The translations under genes and the position numbers were made by a program. Positions 53,100-62,093 of a stretch of 64,000 nucleotides of DNA are shown in pieces. The notes beneath the pieces are model-generated. The model made no database searches and was not told the DNA's origin. It saw nothing but the letters and a program-made list of their open reading frames with translations. Origin of the DNA: CATQHQ01 sp965243805 (GTDB taxonomy: Bacteria > Gemmatimonadota > Gemmatimonadetes > Longimicrobiales > Gaopeijiaceae); contig OZ251577.1 in assembly GCA_965243805.1 (NCBI GenBank), positions 124,001-188,000 on the forward strand, read 5' to 3'. The number at the start of each line of letters is the position of its first letter. Position 1 is the stretch's first letter.

Positions 53100-54575
53100 A
53101 TGAAGATCCTGACCCGGTACCTGATCCGCTCCATCGCCGGGCCCTTCACCTTCTCCTTCGTCCTGCTCACGGGGCTGCTCTTCGTGAACGCCGTGGCCCG
53201 GCTGCTGGACGACTTGGCGGGCAAGGGCCTACCGCCGGAGATCATCGGCGAAGCCCTGTTGCTTTCATTTCCCCACACCATCGCCCTGACCTTGCCCATG
53301 GCGGTCCTCGTGGCGGTTCTGTACACCTTCGGCGAACTGGCGTCGGCCAGCGAGATCGTCGCCATGTCCGCCGGCGGCGTGCGACCGAGAAGCTTGCTGA
53401 TTCCGACCTTGATCATGGGCGTCCTTGCGGGCGGCGCGACCTACGCCTTCAACGACTGGATCCTCCCCGAAGCCAACCACCGCCTCAAGAACCTGCAATC
53501 CTCCATCCGCGAGAAGAGTCCCACTTTTCAGCTTCGTGAGCGAGCGGTCAACCGGATCGACGCCCGAGACGGCATGGGACCGTACTTCCTGAAGGCCAAC
53601 GCCATCGACCCGGCATCGTCAGAGCTGACCGACGTGGTGATCTACGATATGACCCCTGGGATCGGCGGCAGGCGGACCACGTACGCGGCTCGGGGCACCG
53701 TCGCCATGAACCGGCTCTCCACCGATCTGCAGCTCCGACTCCACGACGGCAGCGTGTACGAGGTGGGAAGGGGACGCGGAGGCGGCGACGAGGGGAGCTT
53801 CGAGCAGACCCGCTTTTCGGAGCAGCTCCACGTGCTTCGGGGCGTGGCCAACCTCTTCGAGGAGAACGGCAGCGACTACCGGAGCGACCGGGAGATGTCG
53901 GTGGCGCAGCTTCGGGCGGCGGCGGCGGTCAAGCGGGCCGAGGAGGACTCGTTGCGGAGCGAATCGCGGGCGCGGACGCGTCGCGCGGTGGAACGGGCGT
54001 TGGGCACGGGCGCGGAGTCGGACTCGTTGCGCTCGCTCTCGGCGCAGCACCGCCGGACGGGGGGACTGCTCCTGGACGACTACTTGCGGAGCGTGACCCA
54101 GGAGGCGGCGTTCACCGCCGGACGGGTGGCGACGACGGCGACGGAGGCGAACCGCTACGCCGTGGAGATGCACAAGAAGTACGTGATCGCGTCGGCGTGC
54201 ATCGTCTTCGTGCTGGTGGGGCTGCCCGTGGCCGTGCGCTTCCCCCGAGGGGGCGTGAGCTTGGTGATCGTGGTGGCCACGTTGGTGCTGGCGCTCTACC
54301 AGATCGCGCTGAACAACGGCGAGGACCTGGCCGACCGGGGGATCGCCAGTCCCTTCTGGGCGATGTGGGCGCCGAACTTGGTGTTCCTGCCGATTGGGCT
54401 GTTCATGGTCTTGCGGATGGGACGCTGGATCGGATCGGTGCGACGCGGCGCCTGGGGCGAGGTGGCGGCCGCCGTGGGCCGTCTGTTGCGGAAGAGGGCA
54501 AGGCGCGGGGGTGCGGGCGCGGGCGGGATCGCGGGCGTGGGCGGAGACACGGGCGTGGGCGGAGACGCGGCGTGA
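53100..54575 (+). CDS. lptF: LPS export permease LptF
   Basis: 491 residues, YjgP/YjgQ family. The N-terminus KILTRYLIRSIAGPFTFSFVLLTGLLFVN and MSAGGVRPRSLLIPTLIMGVLAGG give the first three helices, a periplasmic jelly-roll domain lies at about 120-270, and three C-terminal helices follow (KKYVIASACIVFVLVGLPVAVRFPRGG...). LptF and LptG with the ATPase LptB pull lipopolysaccharide from the inner membrane. The periplasmic part is extended by an Arg/Glu-rich region (about 265-330). Ends in a Gly/Val/Asp-rich tail; overlaps lptG by 4 bases. Confidence 0.9.
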   Translation: MKILTRYLIRSIAGPFTFSFVLLTGLLFVNAVARLLDDLAGKGLPPEIIGEALLLSFPHTIALTLPMAVLVAVLYTFGELASASEIVAMSAGGVRPRSLLIPTLIMGVLAGGATYAFNDWILPEANHRLKNLQSSIREKSPTFQLRERAVNRIDARDGMGPYFLKANAIDPASSELTDVVIYDMTPGIGGRRTTYAARGTVAMNRLSTDLQLRLHDGSVYEVGRGRGGGDEGSFEQTRFSEQLHVLRGVANLFEENGSDYRSDREMSVAQLRAAAAVKRAEEDSLRSESRARTRRAVERALGTGAESDSLRSLSAQHRRTGGLLLDDYLRSVTQEAAFTAGRVATTATEANRYAVEMHKKYVIASACIVFVLVGLPVAVRFPRGGVSLVIVVATLVLALYQIALNNGEDLADRGIASPFWAMWAPNLVFLPIGLFMVLRMGRWIGSVRRGAWGEVAAAVGRLLRKRARRGGAGAGGIAGVGGDTGVGGDAA

Positions 54576-55648
54576 TTCGCATCCTCGACCGGATGGTCGG
54601 GAGCGCCTTCACCGGCATCTTCATCCTGACGATCCTGTCCCTGCCGGTAGTGTGGATCATTGGCGACCTCTCGGAGCGGTTCAACACCTACCTGGACCGG
54701 GAGGAGCCCCTGACGATGGGGGAGATCGTCCTGGGGTACCTCTTCCAGTACCCTCACTTCGCCGTCTGGTCGGCGCCGCTGGCGGGGATGGTGGCGGCCG
54801 TCTTCACCGTCCAGTCCATGACCACGCACCGGGAGATCATGGCGGCCAAGAGCGGCGGCATCTCCTTTCACCGGCTGATCGTGCCCGTGTGGCTGGTGGG
54901 GGCGGTGATGACGGCGGGCGCGTTCTTGCTCGACACGGTGGTCCCGTCGGCCAACCGTCGCGCAGCCGAGATCCTGGGCGACCGGGAGGTCCGGCGGGAG
55001 TGGCGTGGCAACTTCGTGCACCAGACCGAAAACGACGAGGTGCTGACGATCGGCCAGCTGTACGTCTCCGACCAGCTGATTCGGGACGGCGTGCTGATGG
55101 AGAGCCGCGACGCCGACGGGACGCTCCGCCACGTGTGGTCGTCGCAGGCCCAGTGGAGCGACGAGGCCGGATGGACCTTCCAGGAGGGCTACTTCCGCCT
55201 GGTCCGGCCCGGAGGCCACGAGACGGCCTACGCCTTCGAGCGCTACCGCCCGGTGCGCTTCGCCGTCACCCCGGAGGAGCTGCTGGAGGAGCCTCGGGAA
55301 GAGGAAGAGATGTCCTACGGCGAGCTGGGTCGGCACGCCTCGGCGGTCGAGCGCTCCGGAGGCGACCCCAGGGGACTGCTGGTCAAGCAGCAGCAGAAGC
55401 TGTCGATCCCCGCCGCGACGCTGATCATCGTGATCTTCGGGGCTCCCCTGGCCACGACGGCGAAGAAGGGGGGCGCGGCGTTCGGGATCGGCGCGTCGCT
55501 GGGCTCCACTCTCCTCTACATGATCCTGATGCGGTTCTTCGGCGCCGTGGGGGTGACCGGGGTGCTCTCTCCCTTCTGGGCCGCCTGGGCGCCCAACGCG
55601 ATCTTCCTAGCCGCCGGAGTGGCGCTCCAGGCTCGGGTGCGGACCTGA
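54572..55648 (+). CDS. lptG: LPS export permease LptG
   Basis: 358 residues, second YjgP/YjgQ permease. MIRILDRMVGSAFTGIFILTILSLPVVWIIGDLSERFNTYL, the characteristic MAAKSGGISFHRLIVPVW and C-terminal KLSIPAATLIIVIFGAPLATTAKKGGAAFGIGASLGSTLLYMILM. The GTG at 54572 overlaps the lptF stop (GTGA), so it is translationally coupled. Its 3' end overlaps the convergent DapF-fold gene by about 40 bases. Together with lptF it argues for a lipopolysaccharide-bearing outer membrane. Confidence 0.9.
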   Translation: MIRILDRMVGSAFTGIFILTILSLPVVWIIGDLSERFNTYLDREEPLTMGEIVLGYLFQYPHFAVWSAPLAGMVAAVFTVQSMTTHREIMAAKSGGISFHRLIVPVWLVGAVMTAGAFLLDTVVPSANRRAAEILGDREVRREWRGNFVHQTENDEVLTIGQLYVSDQLIRDGVLMESRDADGTLRHVWSSQAQWSDEAGWTFQEGYFRLVRPGGHETAYAFERYRPVRFAVTPEELLEEPREEEEMSYGELGRHASAVERSGGDPRGLLVKQQQKLSIPAATLIIVIFGAPLATTAKKGGAAFGIGASLGSTLLYMILMRFFGAVGVTGVLSPFWAAWAPNAIFLAAGVALQARVRT

Positions 55649-56620
55649 GGCCGAGCGCGAGCCCGAGGCCGAGCCGTCCGGAGGTCTCGCCAGGAGCGCC
55701 GCCGACAGCTCGCCCACGCAGACCTCCTCCACGGGTCCGCGCAGCCGCACCGACCAGTCGCGCCCCACATCCACCTCCATGGCGCCGCCCGCCATGACGA
55801 CCCGGATCGGACCGGGCGGCAACCTCCCTTCCCGCACCGCCGCCACCGCCGCCGCGCAGGCGGACGTTCCCGACGACTCGGTGCGGCCCACTCCCCGCTC
55901 CCAGATCTCCACATGGACGGCAGGGTCGGTCGGCGCCGCGTCCTCGGGAACCCACGCGAACTGGACGTTGGCGCCCTCCGGGAACGCCTCGTGGGCGGCG
56001 ACCAGCGGGCCGAGCCGCCCCACATCGGCGTCGCTCGGCGCACCGTCCCCGAAGATCACGGCGTGGGGGTTGCCCACTGCCACGGGGACGGCCTCGATCC
56101 GCCGTGGCTGGTCGCCGCCTGGGAGTTGGAGCGCCACCCGTCCTCTCTCTCCCAAGCACCCCGGCGCCACGAACGGCGGCCCGTCGGGGAAGCGGGCACG
56201 TCCCATGTCGACCCGCACGTCCCACGCACCGTCGGCACCCGGCCCAGCCACCTCCAGCTGCACCCGGTCCCCTCCCGCCCTGTCGCCGCCCACCCGCACC
56301 GGAAACGGCGCCGACCCCGACGCCCGCCCCTGGCGCCGCAGGTGGACGCCGGCGATCCGCAGTCCGTTGCCGCTGCGCTCGAACTCGCTCCCGTCGGGGT
56401 TGAACATCCGCAGCCGCGCCTCGGCACCGGGAGGAACCGTCTCCGCCACCACGATCCCGTCGGCCCCCACACCCCTTCTTCGGCTGCAGATCCGCCGGGC
56501 CAGCACCGGCGACAGGACGGGCCCCGGCCCCTCGTCGAACACCAAGTAGTCGTTCCCGAGGCCGTGGGCCTTGAAGAACCGAGAGGCCACTGAAGGGCGC
56601 GCTCGCAACTTTCTCGTCAT
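55607..56620 (-). CDS. DapF-fold protein with both catalytic cysteines replaced
   Basis: 337 residues. Clear diaminopimelate epimerase family alignment: FFKAHGLGNDYLVFDE, RRGVGADGIVVAE, MFNPDGSEFERSGNGLRIAGVHL, VGNPHAVIFGD, EGANVQFAWV, WERGVGRTESSGTSACAAAVAAVREG. In family members the first motif is CGNG and the second CGTGACA; here both Cys are Ser (SGNG and SGTSACA). Dimeric pseudo-symmetric barrel and substrate-binding residues otherwise remain. Either this uses Ser as acid/base, another activity, or it is an inactive paralogue; a second DapF elsewhere would decide. ATG 56620; a Gly/Ser/Arg-rich C-terminal tail of ~20 residues is extra. Confidence 0.85.
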   Translation of the reverse strand: MTRKLRARPSVASRFFKAHGLGNDYLVFDEGPGPVLSPVLARRICSRRRGVGADGIVVAETVPPGAEARLRMFNPDGSEFERSGNGLRIAGVHLRRQGRASGSAPFPVRVGGDRAGGDRVQLEVAGPGADGAWDVRVDMGRARFPDGPPFVAPGCLGERGRVALQLPGGDQPRRIEAVPVAVGNPHAVIFGDGAPSDADVGRLGPLVAAHEAFPEGANVQFAWVPEDAAPTDPAVHVEIWERGVGRTESSGTSACAAAVAAVREGRLPPGPIRVVMAGGAMEVDVGRDWSVRLRGPVEEVCVGELSAALLARPPDGSASGSRSASGPHPSLERHSGG

Positions 56621-56717
56621 TGCATCCGTCAATGGGGGGCGACTGGCCGGTGCGGGGCGCAGGGAATCTACCGCACGGCATTCCAAATAGACGTACAACA
56701 GACAAGGGGAGGCGCGT

Positions 56718-59471
56718 GTGAGGAGGACGGGAGCGGTGCGGACGGGGGGGACAGCGGCGGCGCGGAAGAGAGCGGCAACGGTGGTGGCGGCGGTGACGGT
56801 CGGGTTGAGCTTGGCCGCGTCCCCGGCGACGCCCGCCATCGGTCAGGAGCAGGAAGGGACGCAGGGCGACAGCGGCTCGCCGTCGGGAGGGTCTCGACGG
56901 CCCCCGGTCCTGCAGGCAACCCGACTGGCGGGACCCGCGCCCTCCATCGACGGCGTGCTGGACGAGGCCGAGTGGGCGACGGCGATGGCGGCCGGCGACT
57001 TCGTGGTCTTCCAGCCCAACGAGGGCGAGGTGCCATCCCAGCGGACGGAGGCCCGGGTACTCTACGGCGACGACGCCGTCTATGTGGGCATGCGGGCGTT
57101 CGACACCGCCCCGGACTCCATCGAGGCGCGGCTGGCTCGGCGCGACGAGGACCCGCACTCGGACTGGCTGGACGTGGTCATCGACAGCTACCACGACCGG
57201 CGCACGGCGTTCCGCTTCGCCGTCAACCCGGCGGGCGTGAAGCGCGACATCTACATGTACGACGACGTGCGGGACGACGTCTCGTGGGATGCGGTGTGGG
57301 AGGTGGCCACCACCACCGACGACCAGGGGTGGACGGCCGAGTTCCGCATCCCCTACTCGCAGCTGCGCTTCGACGGGGCGGCGCGCCAGACGTGGGGGAT
57401 CAACTTCGTGCGCACGATCGCTCGCCATCTGGAGGTGAGTCTGTGGGCGCCGATCTCACGCGGCGACGGCGCTCTGGTCTCCCGCTTTGGCGAGCTGGAA
57501 GGGCTGCACGACCTGTCCCCGCCCATGCGGCTGGAGGCACTGCCCTACTCCCTGTTGCGCATGGAGAGCGTACCCGGCGAGGCGGCGAACCCGTTCTACG
57601 ACCCTCGTGACTTCTCGTCGGCGGTGGGCGGCGACGTGAAGTACGGCCTCACCACGGACCTGACGCTGGACGTGACGATCAATCCGGACTTCGGCCAAGT
57701 GGAGGCCGACCCGGCGCAGGTCAACCTGACCGCCTTCGAGAGCTTCTTCCCCGAGCGGCGGCCCTTCTTCGTGGAGGGCGCGAACATCTTCTCGTTCGGC
57801 TTCTCGGAGGGCGACGGCGACATGAGTAGCGAGGGACTCTTCTACTCGCGCCGGATCGGACGCCCGCCGCAGGGCCGGGTCTCTTCGGCCGCCTACGCCG
57901 ACGCCCCGGAGCAGACCCGCATCCTGGGCGCGATGAAGCTCTCCGGGAAGAGGCGCTCCGGTTGGTCGCTGGGCTTCTTGCACGCCCTGACCGGCAACGA
58001 GAAGGCCCAGCGCGTGGGTGCCGACGGCCCACTGGACGACCAGATCGTCGAGCCCACCGCCCACTACGGCGTGGGGCGCGTCAGCAAGGACTTCCGCGAG
58101 GGCAAGAGCGCGGTGGGCGCGATCTCCACCTGGACGGTTCGCGACGGCGCCTCGGCGGGGGGGCTGAACCTGCACGACCAGGCGTACGCCGGCGGACTCG
58201 ACGCCCGGCACCGCTTCGGCGACGACCGCTTCGTGGTGTCGGGCTACCTGCTCGGATCGACGGTGAGAGGCTCGGCAGAGGCCATCGCCCGCACTCAACG
58301 GTCCCCCGCGCGCTACTACCAGCGGCCCGACGCCGACCACACCGAGTTCGACCCCGCCCTCACATCGCTGGAAGGATGGTCGGGCTACGCGTCGTTCGCC
58401 AAGATCGCCGGCGGCTACTGGCGCTACGGCACGGGCGTCATCGCACGCTCCCCCGGCTTTGACGCAAACGACTTGGGCTTCATGCGCGAGTCGGACTTCA
58501 TCAACCCCTGGCTGTGGGCGGGCTACAACCACTACCGGGCCACGGACCGGTTTCAGCGCTGGAACCTCAACGTGAACGCCTGGGACGCGTACAGCTTCGG
58601 CGGCGAGCACTTCAACATGGGCGGCAACGTCAACGGCAGCTTCACCCTGAAGAACTTCTGGGGCGGCTACATGGGCGTGATGCGCAATTCGGGCGGGCTC
58701 ACCAACACGGCACTCCGCGGCGGCCCCATGTTGCGTCGCGACGGCTCTTGGGGCGGATGGTTCGGCTTCTGGTCGGATTCCCGCAAGCAACTGTCGTTCC
58801 AGAGCAACAACAACTGGCAGCTGCGCCCGGAGAGCGGTTCGTGGAACTACCGCACCGGCGCTTCGCTGCGTTGGCGTCCTTCGTCGCGGGCTACGGTGTC
58901 GGCAGGCCCGTCCGTGAACTGGCGTGTGGAGGACTTGCAGTGGGTACGGCGGTTCGCCCTCGGTGCCTTTGGCGAGGCGGCGCTGGACGCTCGGGCGCTG
59001 GACGCTCACTACCTCTTCGGACGGCTCCACCAGACCACGGTGGGACTGACGATGCGCGCCGACTGGACGTTCTCGCCGACGCTGTCGTTGCAGCTGTACG
59101 CGCAACCCTTCGTATCCGCCGGCGACTACGACGAGTTCAAGCGGATCACAGACCCCCAGGCCAGCCGCTACGCGGAACGATTCGCAGCGGTGACGACCTC
59201 CGGCGACGGCTCGACCCTAGAAGGCGACGTGGACGGCGACGGGAACGCCGACGCTTTCCGCAACCCGGACTTCAACTTCAAGCAGTTCCGCTCCAACGCG
59301 GTCTTGCGCTGGGAGTACAGGCCCGGATCAGCGATCTTCCTGGTGTGGTCGCAGGGCCGCGACCACTACGACCAGACCGGCCAATTCTCCCTGGGCGACA
59401 ACGTGAGCGCACTGCTGGCAGAGCCGAGCCAAGACGTGTTCATGATCAAGGCGAGCTACTGGCTCGGGTAG
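56718..59471 (+). CDS. DUF5916-type outer-membrane protein with carbohydrate-binding-like N-domain
   Basis: 917 residues. Signal peptide (RAATVVAAVTVGLSLAASPATPAIG), then a CBM9-like domain: GPAPSIDGVLDEAEWATAMAAGDFVVFQPNEGEVPSQRTEARVLYGDDAVYVGMRAFD. The rest is the DUF5916 region with TLDVTINPDFGQVEADPAQVNLTAFESFFPERRPFFVEGANIF, ending in many barrel-like strands and FMIKASYWLG with a terminal aromatic-type strand. It appears often in Gemmatimonadota and Bacteroidota; substrate unknown. GTG 56718 follows the DapF gene divergently. Confidence 0.85.
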   Translation: MRRTGAVRTGGTAAARKRAATVVAAVTVGLSLAASPATPAIGQEQEGTQGDSGSPSGGSRRPPVLQATRLAGPAPSIDGVLDEAEWATAMAAGDFVVFQPNEGEVPSQRTEARVLYGDDAVYVGMRAFDTAPDSIEARLARRDEDPHSDWLDVVIDSYHDRRTAFRFAVNPAGVKRDIYMYDDVRDDVSWDAVWEVATTTDDQGWTAEFRIPYSQLRFDGAARQTWGINFVRTIARHLEVSLWAPISRGDGALVSRFGELEGLHDLSPPMRLEALPYSLLRMESVPGEAANPFYDPRDFSSAVGGDVKYGLTTDLTLDVTINPDFGQVEADPAQVNLTAFESFFPERRPFFVEGANIFSFGFSEGDGDMSSEGLFYSRRIGRPPQGRVSSAAYADAPEQTRILGAMKLSGKRRSGWSLGFLHALTGNEKAQRVGADGPLDDQIVEPTAHYGVGRVSKDFREGKSAVGAISTWTVRDGASAGGLNLHDQAYAGGLDARHRFGDDRFVVSGYLLGSTVRGSAEAIARTQRSPARYYQRPDADHTEFDPALTSLEGWSGYASFAKIAGGYWRYGTGVIARSPGFDANDLGFMRESDFINPWLWAGYNHYRATDRFQRWNLNVNAWDAYSFGGEHFNMGGNVNGSFTLKNFWGGYMGVMRNSGGLTNTALRGGPMLRRDGSWGGWFGFWSDSRKQLSFQSNNNWQLRPESGSWNYRTGASLRWRPSSRATVSAGPSVNWRVEDLQWVRRFALGAFGEAALDARALDAHYLFGRLHQTTVGLTMRADWTFSPTLSLQLYAQPFVSAGDYDEFKRITDPQASRYAERFAAVTTSGDGSTLEGDVDGDGNADAFRNPDFNFKQFRSNAVLRWEYRPGSAIFLVWSQGRDHYDQTGQFSLGDNVSALLAEPSQDVFMIKASYWLG

Positions 59472-59562
59472 GGCAAGTTGGCCGTAAACGATCTTGCGGA
59501 GTGCGGCGGTCCGGCGGCAAGGCGGTCGCCGCGCGGTCGCCGTACTCCGCGAAGCAGCCCGG

Positions 59563-59895
59563 TTATGTTTCCTTTGCGTCCAACAGGTGGTCAAGGATAC
59601 GTCCAACATCGGTGCGCGTGGCCTCCACGCTGGACGCCAGAACCGCCACGGTGGACTTCAGTTCGCTCACCTCCGCGCACGTCTCGTCAAGGCGCTTGGT
59701 GATCCCGGCGTGGGCTTTGTCGTTTGCCTGCTGCAGGGCGTGTAGCATGGCGGCCACATGCTCCTTGGTGGCCAGGGTCTCCTTCCATTCTCCGAGACTG
59801 AACACTTTGCGGATCACCCAGGCCATCGCCGCAGCCACCGGCAACGCTGCTCCAAGTCCTGCCGCCAGGGCCTGTATTGCTGGGCTCCAGTTCAT
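59563..59895 (-). CDS. Small membrane protein with coiled coil (holin-like size)
   Basis: 110 residues. One transmembrane helix (AIQALAAGLGAALPVAAAMAWVIRKVF, about 6-32) then a long coiled coil (EWKETLATKEHVAAMLHALQQANDKAHAGITKRLDETCAEVSELKSTVAVLASSVEATRTDVGRILDHLLD). Good Shine-Dalgarno GGGGAGGGA before ATG. The form resembles small phage or mobile-element membrane proteins, but no phage genes are next to it. Function unknown. Confidence 0.65.
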   Translation of the reverse strand: MNWSPAIQALAAGLGAALPVAAAMAWVIRKVFSLGEWKETLATKEHVAAMLHALQQANDKAHAGITKRLDETCAEVSELKSTVAVLASSVEATRTDVGRILDHLLDAKET

Positions 59896-60176
59896 GTACT
59901 CCCTCCCCTTGGTGATGGTCGCACGCACCCAAAGCGGCGATGACGACGGCACCGATGCACCTCGCCGCGACGAAGATGAACGGTACTCCCTCAGCCAGCG
60001 TGCATCAAGGCCGATGGTCAGTCGATCCCAGCCGAGGGCGTTCCTGTGTTGTGAGCGGCACGGCACTTGTGCACAGAGACGATGGAGGGTTAGTTGTAGG
60101 GTACCATGCATCGCTGACAATCGCGTTGCCAACCATCCCAACACAAGTGTAGGCACAGACAAGTCCCATGCGTCTA
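59896..60176. other. Gene-free stretch left of the IS1380 element
   Basis: About 280 bases with no supported gene. The only ORFs are short, arginine-rich and without ribosome-binding sites. It ends at the target duplication TTGAC. Confidence 0.5.
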
Positions 60177-60181
60177 TTGAC

Positions 60182-61963
60182 CCCGCCTTATTCACCAGAG
60201 GTGGTGTGAGGGAGGTGGCGTGCGGCGGCGAGGCCAGTAGGTTCAAGGTGTACCGCCAAGAACCGGCGACCTGCCGCTCGCAACGCCGAGGTGAAGATAG
60301 TGAGTTCCCCGTTTCGGTTCAACAAGTCGATCCGCGTCGAGGTCCGCCCGGAGAAGGTGACGGGCGACGCGGGCGTCCTGCTCGCTCGCCAGGTGCTGAG
60401 CGCCAGCGGCGTGGACCGCTGGCTGAGCGAGCGCATCGAGGACGCTCGGGACCCGCGCCGGATTCGGCATTCGACCGCCGATCTGGTGCGGACGGCGTGC
60501 CTGCTGGCGGCGCAAGGCCGGCGGGACCACGACGACGCGACGGTGCTGCGGGACGATCCGGCGTTCCGGCTGGCGACCAGCGGGCGAGCGGGCACGACGC
60601 CGTTGGCCGAGGGGCGCGGCTTGGCGTCGCAGCCCACGCTGTCGCGGCTGACGGCGCGGCTGGCGCAGGGCCGGAACCGGGAGGTGTTGCGGGAGGGCTT
60701 GGCGCGGATGGCGGGCTGGCGGCTGCGGGCGCAGAACGGGGGGCGCCGGCTGTCGCAGATGGTGGTGGACCTGGACAGCCTGCCGATCGAGGTGCACGGC
60801 GGACAGCCGGGCAGCGAGTGGAACGGCTACTTCCACGCGACGGTGTACCATCCGCTGGTGGCGTCGGCGGCGGAGACGGGCGACTTGCTGGACGCTCGTC
60901 TGCGGAAGGGCTCGGTCCACACGGCCGACGGCGGGAAGGAGTTCGTCCTGGCGGTGCTGGACCGCGTGGAGCGGCACTGCTGCCGCAAGGCGATCGTGCG
61001 GATGGACGCGGGCTACCCGGCCGAGCCGCTGATGCGGGGGCTCGAGGAGCGGGGCACGCCGTTCGTGGCCCGGATCAAGACGAACGACGTGCTGAAGCGG
61101 ATGGCCGAGCGGCCCGTGGACGAAGCGACGCTGGCGATGTGGGACGAGCCGCCGGAGCCGGGTGCCGAGCCGCGGACGTGGGTCCACGAGCCCGAGGGCT
61201 ACCGGGCCCGGTCGTGGTCGCGGGCGCGGCGCGTGGTGTGCGTGGTCAAGGAGCGGCCCGGCGACTTGTTTCCGGACCGGTTCTGGCTGATCACGTCGAT
61301 GTCGCCCGACGAGATGCCCGCCGACGCGCTGCTGGACCTCTACCGGAAGCGGGGCAAGGCCGAAGGCCACATGGGCGAGCTGAAGAGCGTGGTGGACCCC
61401 GCGCTGTCGTCGTCGCTGCGGCCCAAGCGCTTCTACCGGGGCCGTCCGGTCGCGAAGCGCAGCCCGAGCGTCGACGCCTTCGCCTGCAACGAGGCGCGCC
61501 TGCTCGTCGGACTGTTCGGCTACCAGATCATGCACGTGCTGCGCACGCTGCTGGAACGGGTCACCCAGACCGGCTGGAGCCTGCGACGGCTGCTCGAGCG
61601 CGTCCTGCGCTCGCCCGCTCGGTTCACCGTCTCGGGACGCCGCGTGACGGCGGTCGTGGGCCGCTCCGCCCGACACTGGGCGCTGGCCGCCCGGCAGCTG
61701 GCCCTGCTGCCGGACCCCGGCGGCTAGCCGCACGAGAGAGCCGCCCGGCGCCCGCTCCCTTCTTCGATCCCCGGGGTCGCTCCGACGCACCCGTGCGTTC
61801 AGCGTGCCTCCGGCGCACTTCCAGGGCCGCCGGAACACGCCGCACGAGCGTCTCTTGCCCCCTCGCGGCCCTCAAATCGACTCCATTCCTCCACTGCCTG
61901 CGCCTCGCTGCCGCCCACACGTCCACAAATCCGACCGAACGACGACTTCATGAATAAGGCGGG
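60182..61963 (+). mobile_element. Intact IS1380-family insertion sequence
   Basis: 1,782 bases. Terminal inverted repeats are CCCGCCTTATTCAC at the left (60182) and, inverted, GAATAAGGCGGG at the right (ending 61963). It is flanked by the direct repeat TTGAC at 60177-60181 and 61964-61968, a 5-base target duplication, which marks a relatively recent insertion. It carries a single transposase gene. Its left end shares sequence with the remnants at 28578, 30672 and 36083. Confidence 0.9.
60291..61727 (+). CDS. IS1380-family transposase (DDE)
   Basis: 478 residues. DDE-type nuclease: first Asp in MVVDLDSLPIEVHG, second in AIVRMDAGYPAEPLMRGL, and the family C-signature YRKRGKAEGHMGELK (Y-2-R-3-E-6-K) with the catalytic Glu. 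The N-terminus KIVSSPFRFNKSIRVEVRPEKVTGDAGVLLARQVL starts at a GTG. No frameshift or stop, so it is probably active. It cuts at the inverted repeats around it. Confidence 0.92.
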   Translation: MKIVSSPFRFNKSIRVEVRPEKVTGDAGVLLARQVLSASGVDRWLSERIEDARDPRRIRHSTADLVRTACLLAAQGRRDHDDATVLRDDPAFRLATSGRAGTTPLAEGRGLASQPTLSRLTARLAQGRNREVLREGLARMAGWRLRAQNGGRRLSQMVVDLDSLPIEVHGGQPGSEWNGYFHATVYHPLVASAAETGDLLDARLRKGSVHTADGGKEFVLAVLDRVERHCCRKAIVRMDAGYPAEPLMRGLEERGTPFVARIKTNDVLKRMAERPVDEATLAMWDEPPEPGAEPRTWVHEPEGYRARSWSRARRVVCVVKERPGDLFPDRFWLITSMSPDEMPADALLDLYRKRGKAEGHMGELKSVVDPALSSSLRPKRFYRGRPVAKRSPSVDAFACNEARLLVGLFGYQIMHVLRTLLERVTQTGWSLRRLLERVLRSPARFTVSGRRVTAVVGRSARHWALAARQLALLPDPGG

Positions 61964-61968
61964 TTGAC

Positions 61969-62093
61969 ACATTCGCACTCTGCACTTGATGTCGAGCTGC
62001 CCTGGCCGCCGGGCTAGTCACAATGCGTCTCCGCCAGAACCTCCACCAGCACCCCCACCCTCCCCGGCAGCACCTCCCCCGGCCTCCCCCGTC
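61969..62093. other. Short region between the IS and the Trx-like gene
   Basis: About 125 bases. Encodes in one frame a proline-rich stretch (SPPEPPPAPPPSPAAPPP) that could be an upstream extension of the next gene; I treat it as non-coding because the thioredoxin-like domain begins at ATG 62094. Any promoter of the operon would be here or inside the IS right end. Confidence 0.45.
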
